Shown here piece by piece: positions 42,631 through 51,008 of a stretch of DNA of 64,000 nucleotides. Below the pieces are notes generated by a model. That model was not told the DNA's origin, ran no database searches, and saw nothing but the letters and a program-made list of their open reading frames with translations. This stretch comes from AV40 sp035568175. Lineage in GTDB: Bacteria; Verrucomicrobiota; Verrucomicrobiia; Chthoniobacterales; UBA10450. The position numbers and the translations under genes were made by a program. The DNA is taken from the NCBI GenBank assembly GCA_035568175.1, contig DATMON010000007.1, positions 62,001 to 126,000 on the forward strand, read 5' to 3'. Within the stretch, counting starts at the first letter, position 1. Every line of letters starts with the position of its first letter.

Positions 42631-44022
42631 ATGCCCCCCCAAGAAAAAGTGGCTGTTAGAGTGGACGCGTCGCCGGCGAAAGCATTCTTCGTCGAAATGA
42701 TTACTCGGGATATTGAGCTACAGGACGCCATTTTGGACCTGTTGGATAACTGTATTGACGGCGTTAGACGCCTTGGACGAACCAAGGGAGAGCGCCCATA
42801 TCGGGGTTATTATGCCCACATCAGTTTTTCGGAAGACGAGTTTGTAATTGAAGATAATTGCGGCGGGATCCCTTACGACCTTGCGCAGAAATACGCCTTC
42901 ATGATGGGCCGCCCGGCCGAATATCCGGGCGGAAAAGAAGGCACCATCGGGGTTTACGGTATTGGGATGAAACGAGCTATCTTCAAGATGGGACGCAGTT
43001 GTGTCGTTTTGTCAGATACAAAAGACAGAGCGTTTGAAGTCGAGATTACGAAGGAATGGTTGGAAGACGACCAGAACTGGAATCTTGAGGCGCTCACCGT
43101 CAAAAAGGAACTCGCAGTGCACGGCACAAGGATTACGGTCCGTGATCTTCATAAAGTTGTTCGGAACGAATTTGCTGAAGGATCGGAGTTTCGGAAAGAC
43201 TTTATTGGCATTGTTAGGAATGCTTACAGCTTTCTGCTGGAAAAAGGGTTTAAAGTTCAAATTAACGGTGAAGAGGTCGTACCGAAGGTTCCGAGTCTCT
43301 TGTGGGAAAAGTCGGAAGGAACCGGAGTGTTACGCCCATATATATACCGTGCCGAGTTGGACGGCGTGAGCGTGTTCCTAGCGGTCGGCTTCAGAGAACG
43401 ACCCGATACGCCCAGCGATGAAGAGTCTGACGCGAAACCGAAGTACAGCTCTGAAGATGCTGGTTGGACAATTGTTTGCAACGACCGTGTGATATTGCCG
43501 TACGACAAAGGCAGACAAACTGGCTGGGGATGGGGAGGAGTCCCGAGTTATCACAATCAGTTTATATGGATCACGGGATTTGTATTCTTCGATGGGTATC
43601 CGTCGGATCTGCCAATGACGACAACTAAGCGCGGCGTAAACGCCAATCTGGATGTGTACACGATTGTGCGAGAAAGAATGCAGGCTGGTGTAAAGCACTT
43701 CACGAAATTTACGAATGATTGGAAAGGATTCGACGCATCCAAGATTTTTGAAAAAGCAGAGCGTATATCAGTGCCGGAAATCGAGAGACTCGTGGAGAAG
43801 GGCAAAATTAAGCTTCACTCCTTGCGAGGCTATGGCGAACAAGAACAATCCGCCCCAGAACTCCCACCGAGTCCACGAGAAGTCACAGAACGGCGCATAT
43901 CTTTTGTCCGCGCCGTCAAAGACATCCGAAGGGTTTCAAAGTGGTTTTTTCAACGCGAGGATCGTCGCCCATCGGAAGTTGGAGCGGAATGTTTCGATTT
44001 CGTTCTGCGTAAGACAAAATAG
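42631..44022 (+). CDS. GHKL ATPase of the MORC/MutL/Hsp90-like type
   Basis: 463 aa. N-terminal GHKL motifs: N-box ILDLLDNCIDG (N40), G1 IEDNCGGIPYD (about 73-82), G2 GVYGIGMKRAIFKMG (about 108-121), then THGT-type strand AVHGTRITVRDL. A second S5-like domain follows (GFKVQINGEEVVP). C-terminal ~120 residues are charged. Standalone ATPases of this type next to C5 methylases and Vsr-like nucleases are known from bacterial modification systems related to eukaryotic MORC. It sits 12 nt after the methylase and 6 nt before the next gene, so the three are co-transcribed. Confidence 0.85.
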   Translation: MPPQEKVAVRVDASPAKAFFVEMITRDIELQDAILDLLDNCIDGVRRLGRTKGERPYRGYYAHISFSEDEFVIEDNCGGIPYDLAQKYAFMMGRPAEYPGGKEGTIGVYGIGMKRAIFKMGRSCVVLSDTKDRAFEVEITKEWLEDDQNWNLEALTVKKELAVHGTRITVRDLHKVVRNEFAEGSEFRKDFIGIVRNAYSFLLEKGFKVQINGEEVVPKVPSLLWEKSEGTGVLRPYIYRAELDGVSVFLAVGFRERPDTPSDEESDAKPKYSSEDAGWTIVCNDRVILPYDKGRQTGWGWGGVPSYHNQFIWITGFVFFDGYPSDLPMTTTKRGVNANLDVYTIVRERMQAGVKHFTKFTNDWKGFDASKIFEKAERISVPEIERLVEKGKIKLHSLRGYGEQEQSAPELPPSPREVTERRISFVRAVKDIRRVSKWFFQREDRRPSEVGAECFDFVLRKTK

Positions 44023-44028
44023 TTCCCG

Positions 44029-45021
44029 ATGAATAGTGGCGGACAACTGCCGTACCAGCTTCGCCCCAACAAAGCGGTCGAACGACTTATATTTCTTGAA
44101 CTGCTAAATCAACTCGATGCCGTTTTAAAAATCGGTCCAGGCTACGACTACGTGGGGTTCGGTGGCCCCCAAATGGAAGACTTCCGTTTATTGCATCAGA
44201 TCTTTCCGGATATGAAGATGCTCTCGATCGAAAGGGAGCCGAATGTTCTGAAGCGGCAGCGCTTCAATTGTCCACATACCAATGCCAGAAGTAAGCTTCA
44301 AACCAGCGCAGACTTTGTTTCGGCGGTATCTGATCGACGCAAACTCATCGTTTGGCTCGACTACACAGAGGCAGGCGAGCGAGTCATACAAATTGCGGAA
44401 TTCGAGGCCCTTCTACGCAGTTTGCGAGAGCGCAGTATTGTAAAACTGACCCTAAACGCCGCACCGGCAACCCTCGGAGGCTCCGAGGGCGAGCCGGGTC
44501 TCCTCAAGAGACGATTGGAGGCTTTTCTGTCAGATTTTAGCCGCTGCTTCCCGAATGGTCTCGAAGAGGAGGCAATGGCGGAGGAAAATTTCCCAAACGC
44601 GCTTCTAGCTGTTGTTGACTATGTAGCTCGAGAAGCTTTTAGCGGAAGAGGCGACTGGCGATTTCAACCTTTAACATTTTCGGCGTACGCCGATTCGCGA
44701 CAGCAGATGCTTACTGTCACCGGCATCGTCGGGCAAAAGACGGATCTCACCGGCGTACTTACGGCTTCCGGGTTTGCTGATTGGTACTTTAGTCGATTAA
44801 CTTGGACTGACCCCGTTGTGCGTATTCGCGTTCCAGAACTAACCTTGAAGGAGCGAGTTTTCATCAATCAATTACTCCCGAAGTTGGCAGGCGACGCCTC
44901 AGCAGTTCAGAAGCGACTCGGATTTCTCCTCGACGATACGCAGAGCGAAAGCGAGGAAAAGTTGCGTAACTACATTATCTTTCAACGACACTATCCTTAT
45001 TGGGGAAAAGTAGCGATCTAG
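44029..45021 (+). CDS. Rossmann/methyltransferase-like protein of a modification system, function unknown
   Basis: 330 aa. N-terminal half: RPNKAVERLIFLELLNQLD, then YDYVGFGGPQMEDFRLLHQIFPDMKMLSIERE, which resembles a SAM-type nucleotide fold (glycine-rich strand-loop then acidic strand end), and LIVWLDYTEAGE. The C-terminal half has a helical LLKRRLEAFLSDF segment and a YADSRQQMLTVTGIVG strand pair. I do not recognise a named family. Third gene of the methylase-ATPase unit and convergent with vsr 4 nt away; it may be the effector or specificity partner of the system. Confidence 0.6.
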   Translation: MNSGGQLPYQLRPNKAVERLIFLELLNQLDAVLKIGPGYDYVGFGGPQMEDFRLLHQIFPDMKMLSIEREPNVLKRQRFNCPHTNARSKLQTSADFVSAVSDRRKLIVWLDYTEAGERVIQIAEFEALLRSLRERSIVKLTLNAAPATLGGSEGEPGLLKRRLEAFLSDFSRCFPNGLEEEAMAEENFPNALLAVVDYVAREAFSGRGDWRFQPLTFSAYADSRQQMLTVTGIVGQKTDLTGVLTASGFADWYFSRLTWTDPVVRIRVPELTLKERVFINQLLPKLAGDASAVQKRLGFLLDDTQSESEEKLRNYIIFQRHYPYWGKVAI

Positions 45022-45025
45022 CGCC

Positions 45026-45496
45026 TTAAGTGTCGTTTCTTGTGTTCAGTCGCGGCTCAATTGATTTTCCAGGCGTGATGCCAACTTGTCCCAACAATCC
45101 GATCAGTCGCGAAATGGCGGCCGTTGGATATTTTCGTCGCAGAGTGCATTCCCAAACTACAATCACTTTGTAGCCTCGCGATCGCAGTTCACGCGATACG
45201 CGTTGATCTCGCATTCGATTAACCTCGATCTTCTCCGCCCAATATTTAGGCCGCGTGCGGGAGCGTTTCCGACAACGTGGGCAGTCATGCCAAAAGCAAC
45301 CGTGAACAAAGATACAAACGCGCTGCTTCGGAAATGTGAAGTCTGGGCGTCCCGGCAGCGGAAGATGCCGACGCCATCCTCGAATTCCTGCCACCCGAAG
45401 AATGCCGGCAATTTTTAGCTCGGTTGAGATATTCGCGCGACCACGAATCCGCGACATCAGTCGTGAGCGTTCTTTAGGCGAGAAAAAGTCACGCAT
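45026..45496 (-). CDS. vsr: Very short patch repair endonuclease (Vsr)
   Basis: 156 aa from the ATG giving MRDFFSPKERSRLMSRIRG. Vsr nicks at T:G mismatches that arise by deamination of 5-methylcytosine, or acts as the nuclease of a restriction-like system. Key features: SRIRGRANISTELK, the catalytic Asp in LPGRPDFTFPKQ, the metal/zinc block VCIFVHGCFWHDCPRC with its His and Cys, and WECTLRRK. It is on the opposite strand, tail-to-tail with the unknown third gene. Confidence 0.93.
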   Translation of the reverse strand: MRDFFSPKERSRLMSRIRGRANISTELKIAGILRVAGIRGWRRHLPLPGRPDFTFPKQRVCIFVHGCFWHDCPRCRKRSRTRPKYWAEKIEVNRMRDQRVSRELRSRGYKVIVVWECTLRRKYPTAAISRLIGLLGQVGITPGKSIEPRLNTRNDT

Positions 45497-45693
45497 CGTA
45501 GCAACATGCAATCCAACTTCTCATTGTGAAGCGTGAATCTTTGTAGACCCAATTACTTTGAACAGGCTGCCAACATTCATTGCAAACAAATACGCAATGC
45601 CGATTCGCGCGGAGGGATCGTTCTCAAATCGTACATAAATCTTGATGTCGGTGCCATTTGTTGCAAGACTCGCCGAGCAAAACCCCCCTCCCG

Positions 45694-47730
45694 ATGAAGG
45701 ATCTGCATCGCGCAATTCGTCCCTTCTATGCAACGACGTGGATCTCGATCGCGTCATTTGCGCTATCGATTTTGTTCGGAACCGGCTTGAATCTTCTAAT
45801 TTTCTCCAAACTTCACGAAACTCTCGATAATTCGATCAAAGGAAATTATTTGAGCGGCGCAGCGACCGAAGTGGCGTACTTCTGTCTTGTAACTCTTCTT
45901 AACACCCTTACCTGCGTCGGATTTTACACAGCTCTTGTGAAGTTTCGAACGCGCGGCTATCCGGGTACTTATCTCTACTGTTTCAAACGCCGCACAGCTG
46001 ATGGCTCGACTGTTGACGTGATCGGATATTTTTTTCTCCAGTGCGCTGTCAACGGTCAGGTTTCCGCGCAGGGTGAATCTAATGACTGGAAGGATGGCCA
46101 TCTTCTGGCAGGCACAGATGTAGGATGGGAATCGTCTGTAGTGGCCGCAACTGTTGGCGCAAAAATAGCGCGCGGAGGACACTACGCTACGTGTTACATC
46201 CTGTATTCTGTAATTCCCGAAGACCAATGGAAGCGGGATTACAGGAATGGCCTGTTAAAATTCCAATACGTTCACAATCAACACGGCATCGTTATTGGCG
46301 GCGACACATATGATGGCGACATGCAGGCTCTCGATGCATCGACTATCTGGGAGCCTGCGTACGCGGAGCGGGTCGGCAAAGGCTACTTGGCACCTGATCA
46401 AATCATTGATTACCTCAGGAATTTTGCCGCAGCACTAATAAATCGACGGGATCGACTCACCTCTTCAATCCAAGAAACAATGAACTCAAAGACTCTTGTC
46501 GAAAAACGAACGTTCTCCAGACCCGTAATTACGCTACTCATAGTATCTGCTCTCGGCTACTTCGTTGACGTGTACGACCTGATTATCTTTAGTGTCGTCC
46601 GTTCAGCAAGTCTAGCTGGACTTGGAGTGCCTCCCCCCGAAATGCTGAGTGTAGGACTTCGATTATTAAATATTCAACTTGCCGGTGTTCTCGCTGGCGG
46701 CATCTTATGGGGGATTCTGGGGGACAAGCGTGGTCGCCTATCGGTGCTTTTCGGATCTATTATTTTATATTCAGCTGCGAATATTGCGAACGCGTATGTC
46801 GCCACCATTGGTCAATACGAGCTTCTACGATTTGTGGCTGGCTTTGGTCTTGCGGGAGAGCTCGGCGCTGGCGTGACGATCGTCAGCGAGTTTGTAGGTA
46901 AAAAGAATCGTGGTTGGGCAACTATGTTTATCGCAAGTGTCGGGTTGCTCGGTGCAGTATTAGCCTCTCAAGTCGGTATTCATTTCGATTGGCGAACCTC
47001 GTTCCTCGTCGGCGGAATCTTAGGACTTGCTCTGCTAGTGTTGCGAATGGGGGCGATAGAGTCCTCATTGTTTCTGAAGGTTCGTAAGCTAAACGTGCCA
47101 CGCGGAAACTTTTCATTGTTATTTCGCGATAAAAAATTGCTAGGCCGATACGTTCTTTGTGTCCTAGCGGGGGCTCCTCTCTATTTCGTGATCGGTATTT
47201 TAATAACGGCTTCACCCGAATTTGGAAGGAACGAAGGATTGTCTCAAATGCCGGTGGCTGGTGTTGCTGTAATGTACGCCTACATCGCGATGTCCGTCGG
47301 CGACCTAGCGTGTAGTGCGCTCAGCCAATGGTGGCACAGCAGGCGATGGGCATTAACGACGTTCCATTTGTTGTGTCTGGCGGCGTGTTGCGTATTTATT
47401 TTGGTGCCGTCACCTTCCGTAGGCTTTTTTAATGCAAAATGCGCCGCCGTCGGCTTCAGCATAGGCTTTTGGGCCGTTCTTATTTTGAATGCAGCCGAAC
47501 AATTCGGGACAAATTTGCGCGCGAGTGTAACAACGTCCGTACCGAATTTCGTGCGGGCGCTACTTATTCCGATATCGGCAATCTTTACCGCTTTCAGATC
47601 GATAACGGGCCTAGCGGGCGCCGCTCTAATATTGGCAGTTGTGGTGTGTACCATTGCCATTGCCGCGACCTGGAGACTCGAGGAAACCTTTGACCGAGAG
47701 CTCGATTTCGTGAGCGATGCCATTAAGTAG
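45694..47730 (+). CDS. Fusion of a 2TM/beta-rich domain with an MFS transporter
   Basis: 678 aa from the ATG giving MKDLHRAIRPFY. Residues 1-95 hold two membrane helices (ISIASFALSILFGTGLNLLIF; VAYFCLVTLLNTLTCVGFYTAL). About 100-235 is soluble and beta-rich (GYFFLQCAVNGQVSAQGESNDW, HYATCYILYSVIP, LLKFQYVHNQHGIVIGGDTYDG). From about 263 an MHS-like MFS transporter starts (ALGYFVDVYDLIIFSVVR, GGILWGILGDKRGRLSVLFGS, RFVAGFGLAGELGAGVTIVSE). The first part recalls 2TM plus beta-barrel immune effectors (Cap15-like), a weak inference. The whole frame is uninterrupted. It overlaps the next gene by 14 nt. Codon use is AT-richer than the chromosome. Confidence 0.78.
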   Translation: MKDLHRAIRPFYATTWISIASFALSILFGTGLNLLIFSKLHETLDNSIKGNYLSGAATEVAYFCLVTLLNTLTCVGFYTALVKFRTRGYPGTYLYCFKRRTADGSTVDVIGYFFLQCAVNGQVSAQGESNDWKDGHLLAGTDVGWESSVVAATVGAKIARGGHYATCYILYSVIPEDQWKRDYRNGLLKFQYVHNQHGIVIGGDTYDGDMQALDASTIWEPAYAERVGKGYLAPDQIIDYLRNFAAALINRRDRLTSSIQETMNSKTLVEKRTFSRPVITLLIVSALGYFVDVYDLIIFSVVRSASLAGLGVPPPEMLSVGLRLLNIQLAGVLAGGILWGILGDKRGRLSVLFGSIILYSAANIANAYVATIGQYELLRFVAGFGLAGELGAGVTIVSEFVGKKNRGWATMFIASVGLLGAVLASQVGIHFDWRTSFLVGGILGLALLVLRMGAIESSLFLKVRKLNVPRGNFSLLFRDKKLLGRYVLCVLAGAPLYFVIGILITASPEFGRNEGLSQMPVAGVAVMYAYIAMSVGDLACSALSQWWHSRRWALTTFHLLCLAACCVFILVPSPSVGFFNAKCAAVGFSIGFWAVLILNAAEQFGTNLRASVTTSVPNFVRALLIPISAIFTAFRSITGLAGAALILAVVVCTIAIAATWRLEETFDRELDFVSDAIK

Positions 47731-48583
47731 ACAAATAAATTTCTGGGGACATGCAATCCCAGAACCGCGAAAGATCATTCTTGAGGAGCCTTCGCGCAGC
47801 ATTCTTCAGGACCTTCTTGTGCAGATTATGGAGCTCCTTGATATCCCACGAGATCAATTCCGTGAAATCGCCGAAGCGGCATTCTCAGAGAAGAACGCCG
47901 TGCTAAACGCGCGCGATTACGAAAGCAATTTAAAGAAGTTGTTTAGGCGCTACGCAGACCCGAACAAACTAAAACTCGCAATCGCCCAACGCTCCGAAAT
48001 TATATTTCAAGAAGTCGAGCCGTTGCTTGTCGGATCATCATTATTGGATATTGGCTGTGGCAACGGGCTGATTGCTCAGTCGGCAAGAAAACACTTCCAA
48101 GAAATTCTGCTTGTTGATGTGGTCAATTACTTATTGCCGAGTATTGACCTTCCGTTTGCAAAATATGATGACGGACAACCGCTTCCGACTGAGAGGAAAT
48201 TCGATACGGTGCTATTGCTTACGGTTCTTCATCATTCTTTCGATCCCCTGTTACTGCTACGTGCAGCATGGCGTGCCGTAGGAAAACGCCTTTTAATAAT
48301 AGAATCCGTATTCGGAGCTTCTGACGACCATCTCGCAGAACAGTATGCTCTGGCCGGTCATTCTGAAGACACCCAACTTGCATATGCTGTTTACGTCGAT
48401 TGGCTATATAACCGCGTCCTTCACGACGATATCGCCGTTCCTTACAATTTCACGCGGCCTGATCGCTGGATCCAGATCTTCGGCCAGGAAGGGATGTCGA
48501 AACCGGTTTGCACTAACTTAGGTCAGGACATCCCCATTGCACCGGAGCTGCACTTTTTGTTTACCTTCGACAAACAGTCCTGA
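47717..48583 (+). CDS. Class I SAM-dependent methyltransferase
   Basis: 288 aa. The SAM fold lies in the centre: SLLDIGCGNGLIAQSA (motif I), LLVDVVNY, FDTVLLLTVLHHSFDPLLLL (motif IV), GKRLLIIESVFG. The ~95-residue N-terminal helical part (EPSRSILQDLLVQIMELLDIP) is extra. Its start overlaps the transporter fusion by 14 nt, so the two are coupled. Methyltransferase plus exporter suggests modification and export of a small molecule; the substrate is unknown. Confidence 0.85.
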   Translation: MPLSRQINFWGHAIPEPRKIILEEPSRSILQDLLVQIMELLDIPRDQFREIAEAAFSEKNAVLNARDYESNLKKLFRRYADPNKLKLAIAQRSEIIFQEVEPLLVGSSLLDIGCGNGLIAQSARKHFQEILLVDVVNYLLPSIDLPFAKYDDGQPLPTERKFDTVLLLTVLHHSFDPLLLLRAAWRAVGKRLLIIESVFGASDDHLAEQYALAGHSEDTQLAYAVYVDWLYNRVLHDDIAVPYNFTRPDRWIQIFGQEGMSKPVCTNLGQDIPIAPELHFLFTFDKQS

Positions 48584-49091
48584 TCGGGGATTTCAGCACA
48601 AGATCGACCCGCCTTCACCAGTTGTTACGGCAGGCAGGCATCTTCGAATTATCGTGCAGCGGCCTTGGCGTAAACGTAGACAGAAGTCACAGGTCAGAAG
48701 GCCGCCGCTCTGCGGCAATCTACATCCAGGGAACATTATCGATGAACTAGCGGGAGCGTAGATCAGACATCAGTCGCGGAAAAGGCATCTACGCGGCTAC
48801 ACCGGCAATGTCGCGGTTTCCCACCGGCGCCATGATTCACTCGCGCCCACTCGCTCACCCTCGCCCTCGGGTTTTGCAATCTACGTCGCGGCGTCCCCGC
48901 ACGCTCCGTTCGGCGGCAAGACTTTCATCTCCGCCCGTAACGTGGCCATACGCGGACCGACGCCTTTCAGAGACGTCGAGGCGGCCTTGGCGTAAACGTA
49001 GACAGAAGTCACAGGTCAGAGATCACACATCAGACGTCAGTCGCGGAAAAGGCACTACGCGATGGACCTGAGGCGGCGTTAATACGTCAAT
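48584..49091. repeat. Repeat-rich gap with a 40-bp direct repeat and gene relics
   Basis: An exact 40-bp direct repeat starts GCGGCCTTGGCGTAAACG at 48659-48698 and 48981-49020, each followed within about 100 bp by CAGTCGCGGAAAAGGCA. 48917-48967 matches part of the small gene at 50475 (region coding GPRMATLRAEM). 48704-48760 is one copy of a dispersed ~60-bp repeat (CCGCTCTGCGGCAA ... GAACTAGCGGGAGCGTA). No intact gene is seen. Confidence 0.7.
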
Positions 49092-49586
49092 CTAAACACT
49101 TTTGTCTGTCGGTTCGGAGCGCGTCCTTTTGAAACAGCGCTCAGCGAAGCGTTCCACCGGTCGTCCCAAGAATAGCGCGAGCGCGGTAAGACCAAGTGCG
49201 ATCGCCATGATCGACCAATAGCCGAGCCCGCAAACAATTCCGAGCACGGCACAAATCCAAATCGTCGCGGCTGTAGTTAGCCCGGTGACGTGGCCTGCGG
49301 GATCGCGCAGAATCACTCCCGCGCCGAGAAATCCAATCCCAGTAAGAATACCTTGGACGACTCGTCCGATTGCGTTCGGGTCAGCAGCCAGAGAGCGGTT
49401 CGGAAGCTCGAGCACAACCATCGTAGCAGCGGCCGCTCCAAGACAAACGAGCGCGTGGGTTCGCAGTCCGGCGGGTTTTCCGTGCAGCTCGCGATTTAAG
49501 CCAAGCGCGCCGCCGAGAATCAGCGAAGCCCCGAGACGCACGGCGATTTCTTCATTTCCGCTGAGCACAAGACAATCATTGATCAC
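49092..49586 (-). CDS. MgtC/SapB family membrane protein
   Basis: 164 aa. MgtC signature: IAVRLGASLILGGALGLNRELHGKPAGLRTHALVCLGAA (with the family RE and R-T-H), then RVVQGILTGIGFLGAGVILRD and GLTTAATIWICAVLGIVCGLGYW, with four to five membrane helices. Family members affect Mg2+ limitation growth and ATP synthase activity. The C-terminus is short and basic; it lacks the ACT-like soluble domain of Salmonella MgtC. Confidence 0.92.
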   Translation of the reverse strand: MINDCLVLSGNEEIAVRLGASLILGGALGLNRELHGKPAGLRTHALVCLGAAAATMVVLELPNRSLAADPNAIGRVVQGILTGIGFLGAGVILRDPAGHVTGLTTAATIWICAVLGIVCGLGYWSIMAIALGLTALALFLGRPVERFAERCFKRTRSEPTDKSV

Positions 49587-49798
49587 TGACTTGCGAATGA
49601 AGGCAAGCCGTTAGTCAGACGGGTTGACACGTTGAGGCGTTGAGTAGTTGAGGAGTTGAAAAATTGAAACAACGGAGATGCAGGTGAGACGCCTGCCGCC
49701 AAAGAAGACGACGGACCACGGATCCGCCTTCGCCGAGGCTTCCGCCGACGCGATGGCTATGGCGTGACAAGCCGGCGAGCCAAGCAAGATACAGGTCA

Positions 49799-49935
49799 GC
49801 GCCGCGACGCGGCCTTGGCCCGGACCTTTTAGCCCACTCGTTACGCAAGACGTTCATCTCCGCCCGCAACGTGGCCATGCGCGGGCCGACGCCTTTATAT
49901 TTTTTGCTGATCCCGGTGGACCGCTTGCCATGCAA
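49799..49935 (-). pseudogene. Decayed copy of the small gene at 50475-50831
   Basis: Over about 120 bp it aligns with the 3' half of the downstream gene: both encode KKYKGVGPRMATLRAEM-VLRNEWAK, then this copy loses register and runs into unrelated sequence (KRSGPRPRRGAD...). The N-terminal half is missing. Three palindromes follow at once to its right. Confidence 0.75.
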
Positions 49936-49972
49936 TCTTCAACAACGACCACGCACTGACGGCAGCAGGCAG

Positions 49973-50101
49973 GCATCATAAGCGGCTTATGATGCAGCGG
50001 TGCCACTCAAATTAGTGCGCGAATTCGTCTATCATAAGCGGCTTACGATGGCCGATGCAACCAAGTTAGTGTTAACTCATCTATCGTAAGCGGCTTACGA
50101 T
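49973..50101. repeat. Three palindromes of the ATCATAAGC-G-GCTTATGAT type
   Basis: Copies at 49973-49995 (11-bp arms, GCATCATAAGC-G-GCTTATGATGC), 50031-50049 and 50083-50101 (ATCGTAAGC-G-GCTTACGAT, a paired A-G/T-C change) recur every ~54 bp. The spacers share the words TTAGTG and TCTATC. They follow the stop of the 66-aa gene by 20 bp and precede the decayed gene copy. Confidence 0.8.
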
Positions 50102-50121
50102 GCGAGAATTCACCTAGCGGT

Positions 50122-50322
50122 TCAGGAAAGCTTCAGAAGTTTGAGCGATCTTCGATCGCGAGGCGGCCAGGGCTTTCCCGCTTTCAGCGCGGCGCGTTTC
50201 ATCTCGCGGATCGCGACCATTTGTCGGGCATGCGATTTGGTCAGTTCGCGCCGGCTAGCAAACCCACCGCGCGAACCAATCCGCGCGAGATATTCGCGCA
50301 CGTTCTTGTCAGATTCGTTCAT
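50122..50322 (-). CDS. Small basic protein, function unknown
   Basis: 66 aa: MNESDKNVREYLARIGSRGGFASRRELTKSHARQ... with a Lys/Arg-rich helix and a GKPWPPRDRRSL tail. A ribosome site GAGGG lies 7-8 bp upstream. The 'ARIGSRGG..SRREL' pattern resembles small DNA-binding or antitoxin-like proteins, but no family is named with confidence. The same palindrome occurs 18 bp upstream of its start and three times downstream, which would fit autoregulation. Confidence 0.55.
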   Translation of the reverse strand: MNESDKNVREYLARIGSRGGFASRRELTKSHARQMVAIREMKRAALKAGKPWPPRDRRSLKLLKLS

Positions 50323-50339
50323 TCGCAGCCCTCAAGCCA

Positions 50340-50362
50340 GCATCATAAGCGGCTTATGATGC
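50340..50362. promoter_or_regulatory. Palindrome upstream of the 66-aa gene (possible operator)
   Basis: GCATCATAAGC-G-GCTTATGATGC, identical to the copy at 49973-49995, placed 18-40 bp before the start codon on the minus strand, where it would cover the promoter start or leader. Operator function is an inference; a REP-type repeat is the alternative. Confidence 0.4.
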
Positions 50363-50474
50363 ATGCGTCCAGATTCTCTTGGATAGCAAAAGCCCGGGGG
50401 CAAGCAGTGTGAGAGACAGCGATGCGATCGAGTCAGTCCCTGTCGCCACCGGCGACGGGATCAGCGACCAGACG

Positions 50475-50831
50475 TCAGCGACGCGACGCGGCCTTGGCCT
50501 GAACTTTTTTAGCCCACTCGTTACGCAAGACTTTCATCTCCGCCCGTAACGTGGCCATGCGCGGACCGACGCCTTTATACTTTTTCGTGATCCCGTTCAC
50601 CGTTCGGTTGACCGCGCCCTGACCGACCAGACCCTGAAGTTTTTCGTAAACGCGCAAGCGCAACATCTCTTCGCCGCCGCTGGCAGCGTTTCGTTCCCGA
50701 AGATTCAGGAGGATGATGTCGAACAAAGGTTTGAACTCGAACGAGGCCCTGGACGAAAGCACGGCCACCAATTCCTCGGTTACGTTGTCGGGCATCCGAC
50801 GTGAAAAAGAAGCGCCAACGGACTTAGACAT
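50475..50831 (-). CDS. Small protein of unknown function with decayed paralogues nearby
   Basis: 118 aa from the ATG giving MSKSVGASFSRRMPDNVTEEL. Middle: FEFKPLFDIILLNLRERNAASGGEEMLRLRVYEKLQGLVG; the basic end TKKYKGVGPRMATLRAEMKVLRNEWAKKVQAKAAS looks like a coiled helix. No family recognised. Portions of its 3' half are repeated at 48917-48967 and 49799-49935, so it belongs to a family that multiplies and decays in this region. Confidence 0.55.
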   Translation of the reverse strand: MSKSVGASFSRRMPDNVTEELVAVLSSRASFEFKPLFDIILLNLRERNAASGGEEMLRLRVYEKLQGLVGQGAVNRTVNGITKKYKGVGPRMATLRAEMKVLRNEWAKKVQAKAASRR

Positions 50832-51008
50832 CGAGGAGTATAGCTCAGATCCGGAAAATAGCGACTGACTAACCACGGATTACACGGATTTAAGCGGAAA
50901 CAGTGGGTTGAGACGTTGAGGTCCGAGGTGCGAGCCGCACGGGCATTGGACTGGGATTGTTGAGGAGTTGCGCGGCGGTTGCCGAAATCACGGACGGTCA
51001 AGCGTGGG

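Noticed and set aside
41422..45496. A simple type II restriction-modification pair
   Set aside because: There is no dedicated restriction endonuclease beside the methylase; Vsr is a mismatch-type nuclease and the GHKL ATPase points to a MORC-type system instead.
48537..49071. Open frames of 74 and 87 codons in the repeat region
   Set aside because: They run through repeats and gene relics; the translated sequences are Arg/Pro-rich and lack start signals.
49973..50101. CRISPR-like array (repeats at ~54-bp spacing)
   Set aside because: Only three units, the repeats are perfect palindromes with changes, the spacers are similar to each other, and no cas genes are present.
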